64,000 nucleotides of DNA from Pseudomonadota bacterium (GTDB lineage: Bacteria; Desulfobacterota; Desulfovibrionia; Desulfovibrionales; Desulfovibrionaceae): NCBI GenBank assembly GCA_023403845.1, contig JAEYDL010000021.1, forward strand, positions 1-64,000, written 5' to 3'. Below, one piece after another: positions 1-9,641 of this stretch. The notes under the pieces are model-generated. The model was given only the letters and a program-made list of their open reading frames with translations. It searched no databases and was not told the origin of the DNA. A program made the translations under genes and the position numbers. Position 1 is the stretch's first letter. Each line of letters opens with the position of its first letter.

Positions 1-170
1 GTCCGTACCGGAACAAGTATTTCCACGTCTCCCGAACGAGTCACCCTGATGGCCAGACGTTTGCGACGCCGGGTTCCCTTGATGACGCGCACGGCTATCT
101 CCTCGCCGTCCGCTGCAGAAGAAATCCCCGGCAACAGTACCTGACAAAAGCGCGTCAAAGACACCTCCAT
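1..170 (-). CDS. YgjP-like (DUF45/M48-type) metallopeptidase, N-terminal part
   Basis: Only the first 56 or so codons lie in the window, read leftwards from ATG at 170; the gene continues beyond base 1. The translation has a basic stretch (RRRKRLAIRV) followed by a strand ending in VPVR, which resembles the N-terminal beta region of the YgjP/DUF45 family of SprT-like zinc peptidases. The HExxH catalytic motif would lie outside the window, so activity cannot be judged. An AGGGG ribosome site sits just upstream of the ATG. The family call rests on a short segment. Confidence 0.5.
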   Translation of the reverse strand, partial: MEVSLTRFCQVLLPGISSAADGEEIAVRVIKGTRRRKRLAIRVTRSGDVEILVPVR

Positions 171-259
171 ATCCCCTGTTTGAAATTCCTGTCGCGTGCC
201 CCGCGTAAATTCAGGCAACAAGAAATACCATTCTCCACATAAAGACAAGATCCCCCCGG

Positions 260-1744
260 CTATGGGGAAACCGGAAGCCGGATTCTCGACTTCAGGGAGT
301 CGTAGACCGGCGGACAACGCAACGCATTGGCCGTGACAAATGCCGTAAACGCCACCACAAGCGCGGAAGGGAGACAGGCCCAGGCTCCGGACAGCTCCAT
401 GACCAATGCTATCCCGGTCAACGGGGCCCGAACAGTGGCGGCGAAAAATCCGGCCATTCCCAGCAGAAGACAAGCCTGTCCGCCTCCGGGAGCCACAAAG
501 CCTCCCTCCGCCAGCAGCGACATGGGAACAGCTCCCCACAGGCTGCCCCACAGAGCTCCGAGACAAAGAATAGGCATGAGCAGCCCCCCGGGAATGTCTG
601 CGGTCACACTGTACAGGGCGAAGGCGAACTTGAAGGCGACCAGCAGAAAAAGCAGCCGCAGCAGCATCTGCGTCTGTCCGAGCTGGATAATCAGAGACTC
701 GCCGCCGCCCGCTATCTGCGGCAGAAAGAGCGCCGCAATCCCAGCGCAGAGGAAGGGAGGAACAGCCCTGAAACGATCGGGGATCAGGCGTTGCGCTGCC
801 TCTCTGTCCTTGAGCCAGAGAAGACTGCGGTTGTAGGCGACTCCAACCATGCCGAGAACAATACCCAGAGGGACAAGAACCCAGGAATCCGCCAGTCGAA
901 GCGGCATGAAGGCACTGAAAGGCAGAATTTGCCCCATCTGAAATCCGAAACGGATGACGCAATGCGCCCCCAGAGCCGCGGCGCAGGCGAACAGAGCCAG
1001 TCTGAAACCAAACCGGCACTTCATTTCCTCAAAGGCAAACAGTATCCCGGCCAGAGGCGCGCCAAACGCTGCGGCCAGTCCGGCCACGGCCCCGCCCGTG
1101 ACCCAGTAGCTGCCGCGCAGATGCTGTTGCAGCAGAGGACGTTCGGAAAGCTCGGCGGCGGTGGGAAGCTCTCCGAACGTTCCGGGATGGAAAGCTTCCG
1201 GCTCCATTGCGGGGGACTTCGCGAGAGCCGTGGGGATAAAGACTTTGCCCTCCCTGTCGTCAGAACGGTTCCATGCCGGGAAACGGACAGCCAGTTTTCT
1301 CCAGAGGATGCCGCATCCCTCGCCCGCCGCGCCTCCCATCTGGATGCTCGGCCCCTCGCGTCCCAGAGCCAGCCCCGCCGCCAGAGCCAGCCAGCTGCCC
1401 ACGAATTTTGCCGCCAGAACGTGCAGCCAGGGCAGAGGCAGTTTTCCCGCCAATGCAAGCTCCGTCTGAGGAATGCCGCTCCCGCTGATCAGGGGCACGG
1501 CCAGCACGAGACGCCGAATCAGTACGGCAACGAAAATAAGGACAAGAAACCAGACCGGCGCGAACAGCAGAGCATGCGCGGCCAGCATGTCCGCGATGAA
1601 ACCGCCGGCAAGCGTATGGGTCATGCGCAGCACCCCGATCACGCATCCGACGACCATGCCGGTGAAAAGACCTCCGGCCAGCAGTCCGGGGAGCTGACGA
1701 AGCAGTGCGCGCCCCGGGAAGAAAAACGAACTGAAGAAGACCAT
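260..1744 (-). CDS. ClC-family chloride channel or chloride/proton antiporter
   Basis: A 494-residue polytopic inner-membrane protein of normal bacterial ClC length. The three ClC signature regions are visible: GSGIPQ near residues 88-93 (anion-coordinating Ser), GREGPS near 128-133 (gating Glu), and a GAPLAGILFAFEEMK segment holding the Glu pair that includes the proton glutamate of antiporters. The fourth signature, usually GxFxP, reads GGLLMP, a conservative change. About 60 residues with a variable, hydrophilic stretch separate the second and third signatures. I chose ATG at 1744 because AGG lies 8 bases upstream; GTG at 1753 is the longer alternative. Both gating and proton glutamates are kept, which favours chloride/proton exchange over a pure channel. 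Substrate and role (acid resistance, anion homeostasis) are inferred. Confidence 0.88.
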   Translation of the reverse strand: MVFFSSFFFPGRALLRQLPGLLAGGLFTGMVVGCVIGVLRMTHTLAGGFIADMLAAHALLFAPVWFLVLIFVAVLIRRLVLAVPLISGSGIPQTELALAGKLPLPWLHVLAAKFVGSWLALAAGLALGREGPSIQMGGAAGEGCGILWRKLAVRFPAWNRSDDREGKVFIPTALAKSPAMEPEAFHPGTFGELPTAAELSERPLLQQHLRGSYWVTGGAVAGLAAAFGAPLAGILFAFEEMKCRFGFRLALFACAAALGAHCVIRFGFQMGQILPFSAFMPLRLADSWVLVPLGIVLGMVGVAYNRSLLWLKDREAAQRLIPDRFRAVPPFLCAGIAALFLPQIAGGGESLIIQLGQTQMLLRLLFLLVAFKFAFALYSVTADIPGGLLMPILCLGALWGSLWGAVPMSLLAEGGFVAPGGGQACLLLGMAGFFAATVRAPLTGIALVMELSGAWACLPSALVVAFTAFVTANALRCPPVYDSLKSRIRLPVSP

Positions 1745-1929
1745 TGGCGTCACCTGTCGGCAAAGTAAAGAATGTTCCGCAGGAAAGGGAAAAACACTCC
1801 ATTGGACTTGAGCATACAGGCAGAGTAAAAGAAGTCCATCTGAGAACGTTTATTTTTTGTTGCCATACCCTTAGATATTCCGTAATGGACAGGCTTGTCT
1901 GGGAAAAATGACGCATGGGAGGAAACCGC

Positions 1930-2274
1930 ATGTATTATGATCTGCTTGTTCATGTGGATCTGCCGGAAGAGCAGCGCTTCGTCATGGCGCTGAACAACAT
2001 GGCCAATTACCTTGCCGCTCTTGCCGATCAACCCTGCCGCATAGTTCTGCTCGCCAACGGCGGCGCTGTTTCCCATCTTGTCGGGGGCAGCGTCCTTGCC
2101 GACAGAATTCGCGAACTGCAGACGCGGGGCGTTTCCTTCAGGGCCTGCGCCAATGCGCTGCGCAATGCCTCCCTCACAGCCGAAAACCTGCTTGAAGGAG
2201 TGGAAATCGTGCCTGCCGGAGTAGTCGAAATCGTCCGTTTGCAGCGTGAAGGTTTCGCCTACATCAAACCCTGA
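1930..2274 (+). CDS. DsrE-like (COG1416-type) small protein
   Basis: A 114-residue cytosolic protein with the DsrE/DsrF-like fold pattern: an N-terminal strand and helix, a CRIVLLANGGAV turn, a FRACANALRNASL segment of the form FxxCxNxLR, and a C-terminal GVEIVPAGVVEIVRLQREG motif. These are typical of the COG1416 branch, whose function is mostly unknown; true DsrE proteins carry sulfur in dissimilatory metabolism. The start is set at 1930, because the GGAGG of the upstream in-frame ATG (1915) is its ribosome site. It is transcribed away from the clc gene and toward yhdT-panF, about 95 bases ahead of yhdT. Confidence 0.75.
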   Translation: MYYDLLVHVDLPEEQRFVMALNNMANYLAALADQPCRIVLLANGGAVSHLVGGSVLADRIRELQTRGVSFRACANALRNASLTAENLLEGVEIVPAGVVEIVRLQREGFAYIKP

Positions 2275-2368
2275 CCTGTCAACGATTTCCCGTGCCCTTC
2301 GCCGAAACTCTTGACGGCCCGCACCTGAGACAGCGGCGGACCGAATCCGTCCGAGGAGGTCCACAGTC

Positions 2369-2719
2369 ATGAAGAAAACGCTGCAACAGGACTGGCGCTA
2401 CGCTCAGGCCAACAAGGAAGCGCTGCTGTCGCTCGGCATATACGCGCTATACTTCGTCTGGTGGTATGTCTGCGCCTATGGACTCGGAGCAGGCAACCCC
2501 GACGACTATACCTATATATTCGGTCTTCCAGCCTGGTTCTTTCTGAGCTGTATCGCCGGCTATCCCCTGCTCTCCTTCATTCTCTGGGTCATTGTGAAGT
2601 TCTTCTTCAAGGACATGCCGCTCGATGACGAAGGCGAAGAGGAGGATGCAGCGCCGCATGCCGCATCAGCTGCCGCCCCTGAAACCACGTCCGCCGGAAA
2701 GCACTCGGAGGAAGCATGA
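2369..2719 (+). CDS. yhdT: YhdT-like (DUF997) small membrane protein
   Basis: A 116-residue protein with two predicted membrane helices (about residues 20-40 and 49-75) and an acidic, Ala-rich C-terminal tail. The pattern IYALYFVWWYVCAYGLG followed by GLPAWFFLSCI is that of DUF997/YhdT, a small protein usually encoded directly before panF. The ribosome site GGAGG precedes the ATG. Its stop codon overlaps the panF start by four bases (ATGA), so the two are translationally coupled. It probably assists or accompanies the symporter, but no mechanism is established. The Glu/Ala/Pro tail is longer than I would expect for the family. Confidence 0.85.
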   Translation: MKKTLQQDWRYAQANKEALLSLGIYALYFVWWYVCAYGLGAGNPDDYTYIFGLPAWFFLSCIAGYPLLSFILWVIVKFFFKDMPLDDEGEEEDAAPHAASAAAPETTSAGKHSEEA

Positions 2720-4212
2720 ATTCCGACCAGTTCGCCACGCTGGCTCCGCTGGCGCTCTACCTGTTTCTCTCCTTCGCTGTCGCTCTCTTCGCCAGAAAGA
2801 GCATGGCCAAGGGCGAAGGATCCCACGGATTCATCGAAGAATACTTTCTTGGCGGCCGTTCCATGGGAGGATTCGTTCTGGCCATGGCCATCATCGCCAG
2901 CTATACCAGTGCCAGCAGCTTTGTGGGCGGCCCAGGGGTGGCCTATACGGTAGGGCTGAGCTGGGTTCTTCTGGCCATGATCCAGGTTCCCACCACCTTC
3001 CTCACGCTTGGCGTGCTTGGAAAGCGCTTCGCCATCATGGCCCGCAAAACACGTGCCGTCACGCTCACCGACTTTCTGCGCGCCCGTTATCGCAGCGACG
3101 CCGTGGTCGTGCTCTGTTCTCTGGCTCTGCTGATCTTCTTCATGGCGGCCATGCTTGCCCAGTTCATTGGAGGAGCGAGACTCTTTCAGGCCGTGACCGG
3201 TTACCCCTATGTGGTCGGCCTGCTGCTGTTCGGTCTGACGGTGGTGCTTTATACTGCGGTCGGAGGCTTTCGGGCCGTGGTCCTGACCGACGCCATCCAG
3301 GGCATTGTCATGGCCATCGCCGCAGTGGTCGTGCTGCTTGCGGTGGTCAACGCCGGTGGCGGCGTGGAACAATGCGTGAATACTCTGCGCGCCATTGATC
3401 CCGGCCTGATCACGCCCACCGGTCCAAAGAACGCCGTTCCCCAGCCCATGATTCTCTCCTTCTGGATTCTCGTCGGCCTCGGCATCCTCGGCCTTCCCCA
3501 GACATCCCAGAAATGCATGGGCTACAAGGACTCCAAGTCCATGCACAACGCCATGATCATGGGTACGTTCATCATCGGCTTCATGCTGCTCTGCGTTCAC
3601 CTTGCGGGTACCCTCGGCCGGGCTGTCCTTCCCGATCTGCCCGCTGGCGACCTCGCCATGCCCACCCTGACGGTGAAGCTTCTTTCTCCCTTCTGGGCAG
3701 GCGTTTTCACCGCGGGTCCGCTGGCGGCGATCATGTCCACAGTGGATTCCATGCTTCTGCTGGCCTCCGCCGCCATCATCAAGGATCTGTACATCCATTA
3801 CCGCCTCAAGGGCGACGCATCGCGCATCGCGCCGCTCAAGGTCCGCCGCGCCAGCCTTATCTGCACGCTGGTCATCGGCTTTCTGGTCTTTCTCGCCGCC
3901 CTGCAGCCGCCTGATCTGCTCGTGTGGATCAACCTCTTCGCCTTCGGCGGACTGGAAGCCGTCTTTCTCTGGCCTATCATTCTCGGCCTGTACTGGAAGG
4001 GAGCCAACGCGACCGGAGCGGTGACGTCCATCATCATCGGCCTGATCTGCTTCTTCGCTCTGAGTATTCTCAAGCCTGCCATGTACGGAATTCATCCCAT
4101 CGTTCCAACCACGGTCGTCTCATTTCTCGCCTTTATCATAGGTTCCCGATTCGGCACTCCAGCCCCGGAGGACATCATCCGGCAATTCTGGGGAGGCAAA
4201 GCCCACAGCTGA
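2716..4212 (+). CDS. panF: Sodium/pantothenate symporter
   Basis: A 498-residue member of the sodium:solute symporter (SSS) family, with about 13 hydrophobic segments. Visible landmarks are [19 protein letters not shown] near the N terminus, [13 protein letters not shown] (typical of PanF), a [18 protein letters not shown] segment characteristic of SSS proteins, and [19 protein letters not shown]. It imports pantothenate with Na+ for coenzyme A synthesis. It overlaps yhdT by four bases, the classical yhdT-panF pair. A strong hairpin follows the stop at 4231-4266. Confidence 0.93.
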   Translation: MNSDQFATLAPLALYLFLSFAVALFARKSMAKGEGSHGFIEEYFLGGRSMGGFVLAMAIIASYTSASSFVGGPGVAYTVGLSWVLLAMIQVPTTFLTLGVLGKRFAIMARKTRAVTLTDFLRARYRSDAVVVLCSLALLIFFMAAMLAQFIGGARLFQAVTGYPYVVGLLLFGLTVVLYTAVGGFRAVVLTDAIQGIVMAIAAVVVLLAVVNAGGGVEQCVNTLRAIDPGLITPTGPKNAVPQPMILSFWILVGLGILGLPQTSQKCMGYKDSKSMHNAMIMGTFIIGFMLLCVHLAGTLGRAVLPDLPAGDLAMPTLTVKLLSPFWAGVFTAGPLAAIMSTVDSMLLLASAAIIKDLYIHYRLKGDASRIAPLKVRRASLICTLVIGFLVFLAALQPPDLLVWINLFAFGGLEAVFLWPIILGLYWKGANATGAVTSIIIGLICFFALSILKPAMYGIHPIVPTTVVSFLAFIIGSRFGTPAPEDIIRQFWGGKAHS

Positions 4213-4230
4213 GACATTTTGCCATTCAAA

Positions 4231-4266
4231 GCGGCATCGGACGGAGACATGCCCGTCCGATGCCGC
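4231..4266 (+). terminator. Perfect 14-bp hairpin after panF
   Basis: GCGGCATCGGACGG (4231-4244) pairs perfectly with CCGTCCGATGCCGC (4253-4266) around an 8-base loop. It lies 18 bases after the panF stop. Only a weak TGTATTT follows, so it may be a poor intrinsic terminator or an mRNA 3' end-protecting stem. From here to 4600 (388 bases after panF in total) I see no gene. Confidence 0.5.
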
Positions 4267-4600
4267 CTGTATTTCTGGCTCCCGCTGTCCCGGACTTGAC
4301 CGGCCCCGCAAGTTCACGCAAATTGGTTTCTCCGCAACACATTGTCATTCGAGAGATTTCCATTTTCCGGAAACCCCGTTCGCAGTCAGAGGAGCGCCAG
4401 CGACCGGTCTCGTTTCCTCCGCCCGAACTCGCCGCGCCGTAGCGTTCCGCAGCGGTCTCCGCGCCGAAGCTTTCACAGTTGAACCAGCCTTGACGCTTCG
4501 GCCTTCACCCCGTTTCCGGAGCATCCCCCTTTCTGGTGAGGCGGCAACAGGGCCTCATACGAAAAGGCCTCCGACGTTTTCCGGAGGCAGGAGCAAGGAC

Positions 4601-6121
4601 ATGCAGGTTCGTAATGAAGTCAAGGAACTCCGGCTGCTCTTCGAAGTTCTGCAAATTCTCGACAGCGCGTCGGACCTGTCCGACAACCTTGATACAGTTC
4701 TGGAAGTCATGGCCAGACACACGGGGATGATGCGGGGCGTCATCACACTGCTCGACGAACAGCATGGAGAAATCGCCATCGAGGTCGCCTACGGGATGAG
4801 TCCCGAGGCCCAAAGTCGCGGACGCTACAAGCTCGGAGAAGGAATTACCGGCAAGGTCATCGAAAGCGGCAAACCTCTCGTCGTCCCTAACGTGCTGGTG
4901 GAGCCTCTATTCCTCAATCGCACGGGAAGTCGCAGCCGCAGGGAAGCCGTTTCCTTCATCTGCGTGCCCATCAAGATGGAAGGCAGAGTCATCGGCGCGC
5001 TGTCCGCGGATCGTCTCTTTTCCGCCTCTGGCGCGCTGGAAGAAGACATGCGCCTGCTTACCATCCTTGCCTCCCTTGTGGCGAGAGCCGTCAAGACGCG
5101 TCAGGTTCACCACAGGATGCTTGAAGAAAATGAGCGCCTGCTGAACGCGCTCCGGGAAAAATATCGCCCCGAAATGTTCGTAGGCTCCTCATCCGGCCTG
5201 AAGACGGTTCTGAATCAGCTTGCCCGCGTAGCGCCTACCAGCGCCACGGTGCTGCTGCTCGGCGAAAGCGGAACCGGCAAGGAACTCGCGGCCAATACCA
5301 TCCACGCGGGAAGCCTGCGGGCAGGACGACCGTTCATTAAGGTGAACTGCGCGGCTCTGCCCGAAGGACTCATCGAAAGCGAACTGTTCGGCCATGAAAA
5401 GGGAGCCTTCACCGGAGCTGCGGGAACCAGAGTCGGCCGCTTCGAGGCCGCGGACGGGGGAACTCTGTTCCTTGACGAAATAGGCGAACTGACCGTGTCC
5501 ACACAGGTCAAGCTCCTGCGCGTTCTGCAGGAACAGGAATTCGAGCGTCTCGGCAGCATGGAGACGCGCAAGGTCGATGTTCGCGTCATTGCAGCCACCA
5601 GCCGCGATCTTGAACAGATGGTCGCGGACGGACTCTTCCGCAAGGATCTGTACTACCGGCTGAACGTCTTTCCCGTTCACATGCCCCCCCTGAGGGAACG
5701 TCAGGGGGATATCCTTCTGCTTACGGAAACCTTTCTTGAAAAATACGGCAACAAGATAGGCAAACGCGACCTGAGGGTCACCCCTGAAGCCGAAGCGCTC
5801 CTGCTGGCGCACTCATGGCCCGGCAACATCCGCGAGCTGGAAAACGTCATCGAACGAGCGGTCATTCTGACGACGGACGGTCTCATCCACCCGGGGCTGC
5901 TTCCGCCTTCCATGCAGCCCATGACGGATCTGCCCGCAACGCACGAGAGTCTTCCCGCCACGCTTGCCCATGTGGAAAAAAGCATGATCATCCGCGCCTT
6001 GCGGGAACACCGCGGGAATATGGGAAAGGCGGCGCTCGCCCTCGGCATCAGCGAGCGTATCATGGGGTTGCGCATGAAAAAATTCGGACTTGACTACAGG
6101 CCGTTTCGCAAACAGTCCTGA
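4601..6121 (+). CDS. NifA-like sigma-54-dependent transcriptional activator
   Basis: A 506-residue bacterial enhancer-binding protein with three parts: an N-terminal GAF domain (about 10-190), an AAA+ sigma-54 interaction domain (about 200-425), and a C-terminal Fis-type helix-turn-helix (about 460-500). Walker A reads GESGTGKE near 221 and the sigma-54 contact loop GAFTGA is intact near 267. An ATP-binding activator of this kind opens sigma-54 promoters when its GAF domain senses a signal. The architecture matches NifA, but no nif genes are in the window, so the target is unknown. ATG 4601 is preceded by GGAG; the reading frame stays open upstream to about 4490 without a better ribosome site. 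A candidate sigma-54 promoter stands upstream of livJ. Confidence 0.88.
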   Translation: MQVRNEVKELRLLFEVLQILDSASDLSDNLDTVLEVMARHTGMMRGVITLLDEQHGEIAIEVAYGMSPEAQSRGRYKLGEGITGKVIESGKPLVVPNVLVEPLFLNRTGSRSRREAVSFICVPIKMEGRVIGALSADRLFSASGALEEDMRLLTILASLVARAVKTRQVHHRMLEENERLLNALREKYRPEMFVGSSSGLKTVLNQLARVAPTSATVLLLGESGTGKELAANTIHAGSLRAGRPFIKVNCAALPEGLIESELFGHEKGAFTGAAGTRVGRFEAADGGTLFLDEIGELTVSTQVKLLRVLQEQEFERLGSMETRKVDVRVIAATSRDLEQMVADGLFRKDLYYRLNVFPVHMPPLRERQGDILLLTETFLEKYGNKIGKRDLRVTPEAEALLLAHSWPGNIRELENVIERAVILTTDGLIHPGLLPPSMQPMTDLPATHESLPATLAHVEKSMIIRALREHRGNMGKAALALGISERIMGLRMKKFGLDYRPFRKQS

Positions 6122-6407
6122 AACGGGCCACAAACAGGCAAAAAAGACGAATCGCGGCCAGCTGCAGGATCGAGCATCCCCCGGAAAAGAGCTGCCGCGT
6201 CGCCTCTTCAAGAGCCAGATCACACGCAGGAAGAGTCTCAATCATAACGCTGCACAACACCAAGGATTGCTGTACGATATCGGGAAAATCATGGACTTGG
6301 GACGCTGAACGGGCTGTTCTGGGCGCTGCACAACGTGCGTGAACAGTCCTGCGACCTTCTCCTCCGCAGTTTCGTTTACCGTTGAATACTTCGAGGTAAC
6401 TGAATCT

Positions 6408-7013
6408 ATGGTACTTTCTGCTCCTGATCTGCATTCCATCCGTCAGTATCTCCATGTTTCCGCCGCATTCATCAGGGAATGGGTCCGTTCTCCCCGTACC
6501 ATGGGCATGGTCTGCCCCAGCGGAACCAGCCTCGCTCACGCCATGGCCGCCGGAGTTCCTCTGGGAACCGGCGGACTCGTCGTGGAACTCGGCGCGGGGA
6601 CGGGTGCAGTCACGCAGGAACTCCTGCGCGCTGGAGTGGCCCCCCACCGACTCCTAATAGTGGAAAAGGCTCCGGGCATGACCCGGCTTCTGCAGCAACG
6701 CTTTCCCCAGCTGCAGATCGTTCAGGGCGACGCCACGGCCCTGCCCAGCTTCATTCCGCCCAGCCGCCGCGTGGACTGCATCATCTCCTCCCTTCCGCTG
6801 GTTTCTCTGGGAGAAACCACCCGCGAGGCGCTTATCCGGGCCATGCACGCGTCGCTTGGTGAAGGAGGCCTTCTGGTGCAGTACACATATTCATGGAGCA
6901 GCTCGAACCCCTTTCTTACACGCGGATTCCAATGTGTGGACTCGCAGCGTGTCTGGGATAACGTCCCTCCTGCCCGAGTCTTTCGATTCGTACGCCGAGC
7001 CTACGTCAACTGA
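6408..7013 (+). CDS. SAM-dependent methyltransferase, phospholipid N-methyltransferase-like
   Basis: A 201-residue class I methyltransferase. The SAM-binding loop VVELGAGTGAV is at residues 58-68, an acidic strand end (LLIVEKAPG) follows, then QGDATALPSF for motif II, and DCIISSLPLVSL for the catalytic strand. This pattern resembles bacterial phospholipid N-methyltransferases (PmtA type) and rRNA adenine methyltransferase-like proteins. ATG 6408 is chosen for the GAGG about 12 bases upstream; a GTG at 6339 would add 23 residues with no ribosome site. It stands alone between the activator gene and the convergent bacterioferritin. The substrate is not determined by sequence. Confidence 0.7.
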   Translation: MVLSAPDLHSIRQYLHVSAAFIREWVRSPRTMGMVCPSGTSLAHAMAAGVPLGTGGLVVELGAGTGAVTQELLRAGVAPHRLLIVEKAPGMTRLLQQRFPQLQIVQGDATALPSFIPPSRRVDCIISSLPLVSLGETTREALIRAMHASLGEGGLLVQYTYSWSSSNPFLTRGFQCVDSQRVWDNVPPARVFRFVRRAYVN

Positions 7014-7151
7014 GGAGGGTTCTGCCACTTTCCGAAAGAGGAACTCGTTTCCGGCTTCTTGCAGCAACGGCTCTCGTCCGCTCACCGCCCTCGCAGGGAA
7101 CAGGCATGTCGCGAACGCCGCTCGTTTCCCATGCGCCAGAGTCTTCCCCGC

Positions 7152-7196
7152 AAAAAACAGGCCCGCGTCGTCGGAACCATATCCGGCGACGCGGGC
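7152..7196 (-). terminator. Intrinsic terminator of bacterioferritin gene
   Basis: GCCCGCGTCG (7161-7170) pairs with CGACGCGGGC (7187-7196). On the minus strand the stem is followed by a run of six T residues (7152-7157 as A on plus). It lies just beyond the stop of the leftward bacterioferritin gene. Confidence 0.85.
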
Positions 7197-7228
7197 TTCG
7201 GGAGGGAGGACATAAGAAAGGTTGTCGC

Positions 7229-7780
7229 TTATCCGGCGCTCACAAAACCACGGGAGGGAATTTCCTCGGCGGCGCTTCCGGCGATCTTGGAAAGATAAAT
7301 GTCTCCAAGCTGTTCAATGTGTGCTGCTACGTCATTGAAATAGTTGATGTGAACCTGTTCTTCCTCAAGAATGGAAGCAAAAAGCCGTGCGCTGACGTTA
7401 TCGCCATGCTCTCGACAGGTTTGAAGAAACATGTTGTAGGCATCGATGGTTCCGTCTTCGACCATTCCATCAAAAGGGAATACGGCACGCACATCCTGTC
7501 CTTTCACGATGCGTGACGACAGCTCGCTGGAAGGTTCTCCACCAAGCTCCTTGATGCGCTCGGCAAATTGCTCGGCATGCCGCATCTCGTCGATGGCGAT
7601 CAGCTTGATCTTGCCGGCAAACTCTCCATAATCCATATTGTCCAGCGTATAATGCTGGATCATATACTGATGCACGGAATACAGCTCCATGCTGCGAGCC
7701 CGGTTCAGAACCTCGATCACCTGCGCGGTACGGGTTCTTTTGGCTTCTTCCTGAGCCGAAGACATGCCTTCTTGCAACAT
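7229..7780 (-). CDS. bfr: Bacterioferritin
   Basis: A 183-residue four-helix-bundle iron-storage protein that oxidises Fe(II) and stores the mineral in a 24-mer. All ferroxidase ligands are present, with numbering from ATG 7780: E32, E65, H68, E108, E141 and H144. The Met that would ligate the inter-subunit heme is M66 in the DEMRH motif. The sequence strongly resembles Desulfovibrio desulfuricans bacterioferritin, for example AIDEMRHAEQFAERIKELGG, the AYxxFL segment and the YLSKIAG end. ATG 7780 has GAGG 8 bases upstream; an ATG at 7819 lacks a ribosome site. A good promoter lies at 7866-7894 and an intrinsic terminator at 7152-7196, so it is monocistronic. Confidence 0.95.
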   Translation of the reverse strand: MLQEGMSSAQEEAKRTRTAQVIEVLNRARSMELYSVHQYMIQHYTLDNMDYGEFAGKIKLIAIDEMRHAEQFAERIKELGGEPSSELSSRIVKGQDVRAVFPFDGMVEDGTIDAYNMFLQTCREHGDNVSARLFASILEEEQVHINYFNDVAAHIEQLGDIYLSKIAGSAAEEIPSRGFVSAG

Positions 7781-7857
7781 ATGCAAACCTCTTTCGATAA
7801 AAAGTTGTCTGGTCTTCATGTGAATGCGGACTCAGGATACCGATCGTCATGGCCTCC

Positions 7858-7894
7858 ATTCAATGATTATAAGCTATCTTTCTATGATTATTAA
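7858..7894 (-). promoter_or_regulatory. bfr promoter with PerR-like box over the -10
   Basis: Read on the minus strand, -35 TTAATA (7894-7889) is followed by a 17-base spacer and a perfect -10 TATAAT (7871-7866). The sequence over the -10, TTATAATCATTGAAT (7872-7858), matches 11 of 14 specified positions of the PerR box TTATAATnATTATAA. The promoter call is good; the PerR assignment is tentative. Confidence 0.6.
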
Positions 7895-7944
7895 CAGTTC
7901 ATTGCATCAAAAAAAAAACACGGCCCTGCCCCGCATGTGCGAAA

Positions 7945-7977
7945 GGGCCTCTGTCCGCCTAGTGCGGACAGAGGCCC
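7945..7977 (-). terminator. Hairpin after the AGCS symporter gene
   Basis: GGGCCTCTGTCCGC pairs with GCGGACAGAGGCCC around a short loop of about 5 bases. It lies 29 bases past the stop of the leftward symporter gene. Only TTT follows on the minus strand, so it is a strong stem with a weak T tract. Confidence 0.65.
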
Positions 7978-8005
7978 TTCGACGGTCGCAAAACAGAAAA
8001 TTTCC

Positions 8006-9358
8006 CTAACGCGGGATCTGATCCTCCCAATCCTTAAGAGCGGCACTGACGACCCTGGCCAGGCCGATCAGGGCGATCAGGTTGGGGAAGGCCATAAGAC
8101 CGTTGAACATGTCAGCGAGTTCCCAGACCAGATTTACCTGAAGCACGGAACCGAGCACAATGAACCCCATGACGATGATGCGGTAGGATGTGACTCCACG
8201 CGTACCAAACAGATACTTGACGTTCTGCTCACCGAAGAAATACCAGCCGACGATCGTAGAAAAAGCAAAGAACAACAGACAAATAGCCACAAATTTAATT
8301 CCAAAGGATCCAAGCCCAATGGAAAAGGCCTTCTGCGTGAGTGCGATGCCGGTGCTGTTTCCGTCCATGGCTCCGGTCACAAAAATGACCATGGCGGTCA
8401 TATTCAGAACGATGAAGGTATCAATAAATACACTGATGATGCCCATGAGTCCCTGCTGCGCGGGATACTGCACCTTGGCTACGGCATGTGCGTGGGGCGT
8501 GGACCCCATCCCGGCCTCATTGGAAAACAGACCGCGGGCTACGCCATACCGAATGGCCTCCTTGACGCTCGCCCCGATCAGTCCTCCTGTGGCGGCAGCG
8601 GGATCGAATGCCCCGACGAAGATCATCTTGAATGCGGGAATAATGTTCTCCGCATTGGCGATCAGCACCAGAAGACCGCCAAGAACATACAGAACGGCCA
8701 TCAACGGCACGATCTTTTCCGTGACGGAAGCGATACGGCCGATCCCTCCAAAGAATACGAACGCGCCACATGCGGCGATGATCACGCCCATCAGCAGGGG
8801 CGGCACGCTGAAGGCCGTATTAAAGGCGTCGGCAATGGAGTTGGACTGCACCATGTTGCCGATGCAGCCAAGCGCGATGATGATGGAAATGGAGAAGAAC
8901 ACGGCCAGCTTGCGGCTGCCGAGTCCGGTAGAAATGTAGTAGGCGGGGCCTCCCGTAATGTGTCCCGCGTCGTCACGGGTTCTGTAGACCTGGGCAAGAA
9001 CTGCTTCGGCAAAGATGGTCGCCATGCCGAAGAACGCCGCAATCCACATCCAGAATATGGCTCCCGGCCCGCCCATGGCGATGGCCGTGGCCGCCCCGGC
9101 CAGATTTCCCGTGCCTACCTGCGCCGCGATGGCCGTAGCCACGGACTGAAACGAACTCATGCCGTGCTTGTCGGCCCGCTTGCCCTTCAGGGACAATCCC
9201 CCGAACAGCATGCGCACGGCCTGTCCGAATCTGCGGATCTGAATGAACCGCAAACGGAGCGTAAAATAGATGCCCACGCCGCACAGCAGCGGAATCAGGC
9301 AATACATGCCCCAGATGAAACTGTTGATGCCGGCGACAAGTCTGGTCAAATCTTCCAT
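8006..9358 (-). CDS. Sodium:alanine/glycine symporter, AGCS family
   Basis: A 450-residue inner-membrane symporter with about 11 hydrophobic segments, the usual length for the family. AGCS landmarks are seen in order: SSFQSVATAIAAQVGTGNLAG (the family signature region), GGPGAIFWMWIAAFFGM, GGPAYYISTGLG, and GLFSNEAGMGSTPHAHA, which is strongly conserved. It imports alanine or glycine with Na+. It is monocistronic, flanked by a hairpin at 7945-7977. The 280 bases between its start and tamL form an AT-rich divergent region. I looked for a glycine riboswitch there and found none. Confidence 0.92.
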   Translation of the reverse strand: MEDLTRLVAGINSFIWGMYCLIPLLCGVGIYFTLRLRFIQIRRFGQAVRMLFGGLSLKGKRADKHGMSSFQSVATAIAAQVGTGNLAGAATAIAMGGPGAIFWMWIAAFFGMATIFAEAVLAQVYRTRDDAGHITGGPAYYISTGLGSRKLAVFFSISIIIALGCIGNMVQSNSIADAFNTAFSVPPLLMGVIIAACGAFVFFGGIGRIASVTEKIVPLMAVLYVLGGLLVLIANAENIIPAFKMIFVGAFDPAAATGGLIGASVKEAIRYGVARGLFSNEAGMGSTPHAHAVAKVQYPAQQGLMGIISVFIDTFIVLNMTAMVIFVTGAMDGNSTGIALTQKAFSIGLGSFGIKFVAICLLFFAFSTIVGWYFFGEQNVKYLFGTRGVTSYRIIVMGFIVLGSVLQVNLVWELADMFNGLMAFPNLIALIGLARVVSAALKDWEDQIPR

Positions 9359-9641
9359 GTTTCCCCCTCAGGAAACCGACGCCCCGTGCGATCCGACAAG
9401 AAATCCTCTGCTTTCTCGCCGGATCACGCGACGCGCCGGACAAAAAATAATTTTTCAGCTTTTCGTGTCTAAGTCATTACAAGTCTTAAGTAAAGAGAGG
9501 AAAAAACCAGAAAATTCAGAAAAAACTTTGCATATCGAAAGACATTTTTCTAACATATTATAATTATATATTATAAATAAGACGACCAGATTTAGAGATT
9601 AGGAGCTTGACGTCCATTCTTCTCATCTTCATTATTCCTTC

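Noticed and set aside
2560..4095. A 511-codon minus-strand open frame opposite panF
   Set aside because: His/Gly/Asp-rich shadow of a well-supported panF gene.
7937..9472. A 511-codon plus-strand open frame opposite the AGCS symporter
   Set aside because: Its low hydrophobicity and lack of any family pattern mark it as antisense noise over a clear symporter gene.
9359..9641. Possible glycine riboswitch ahead of the AGCS symporter
   Set aside because: The leader is short and the conserved glycine aptamer segments are not there.
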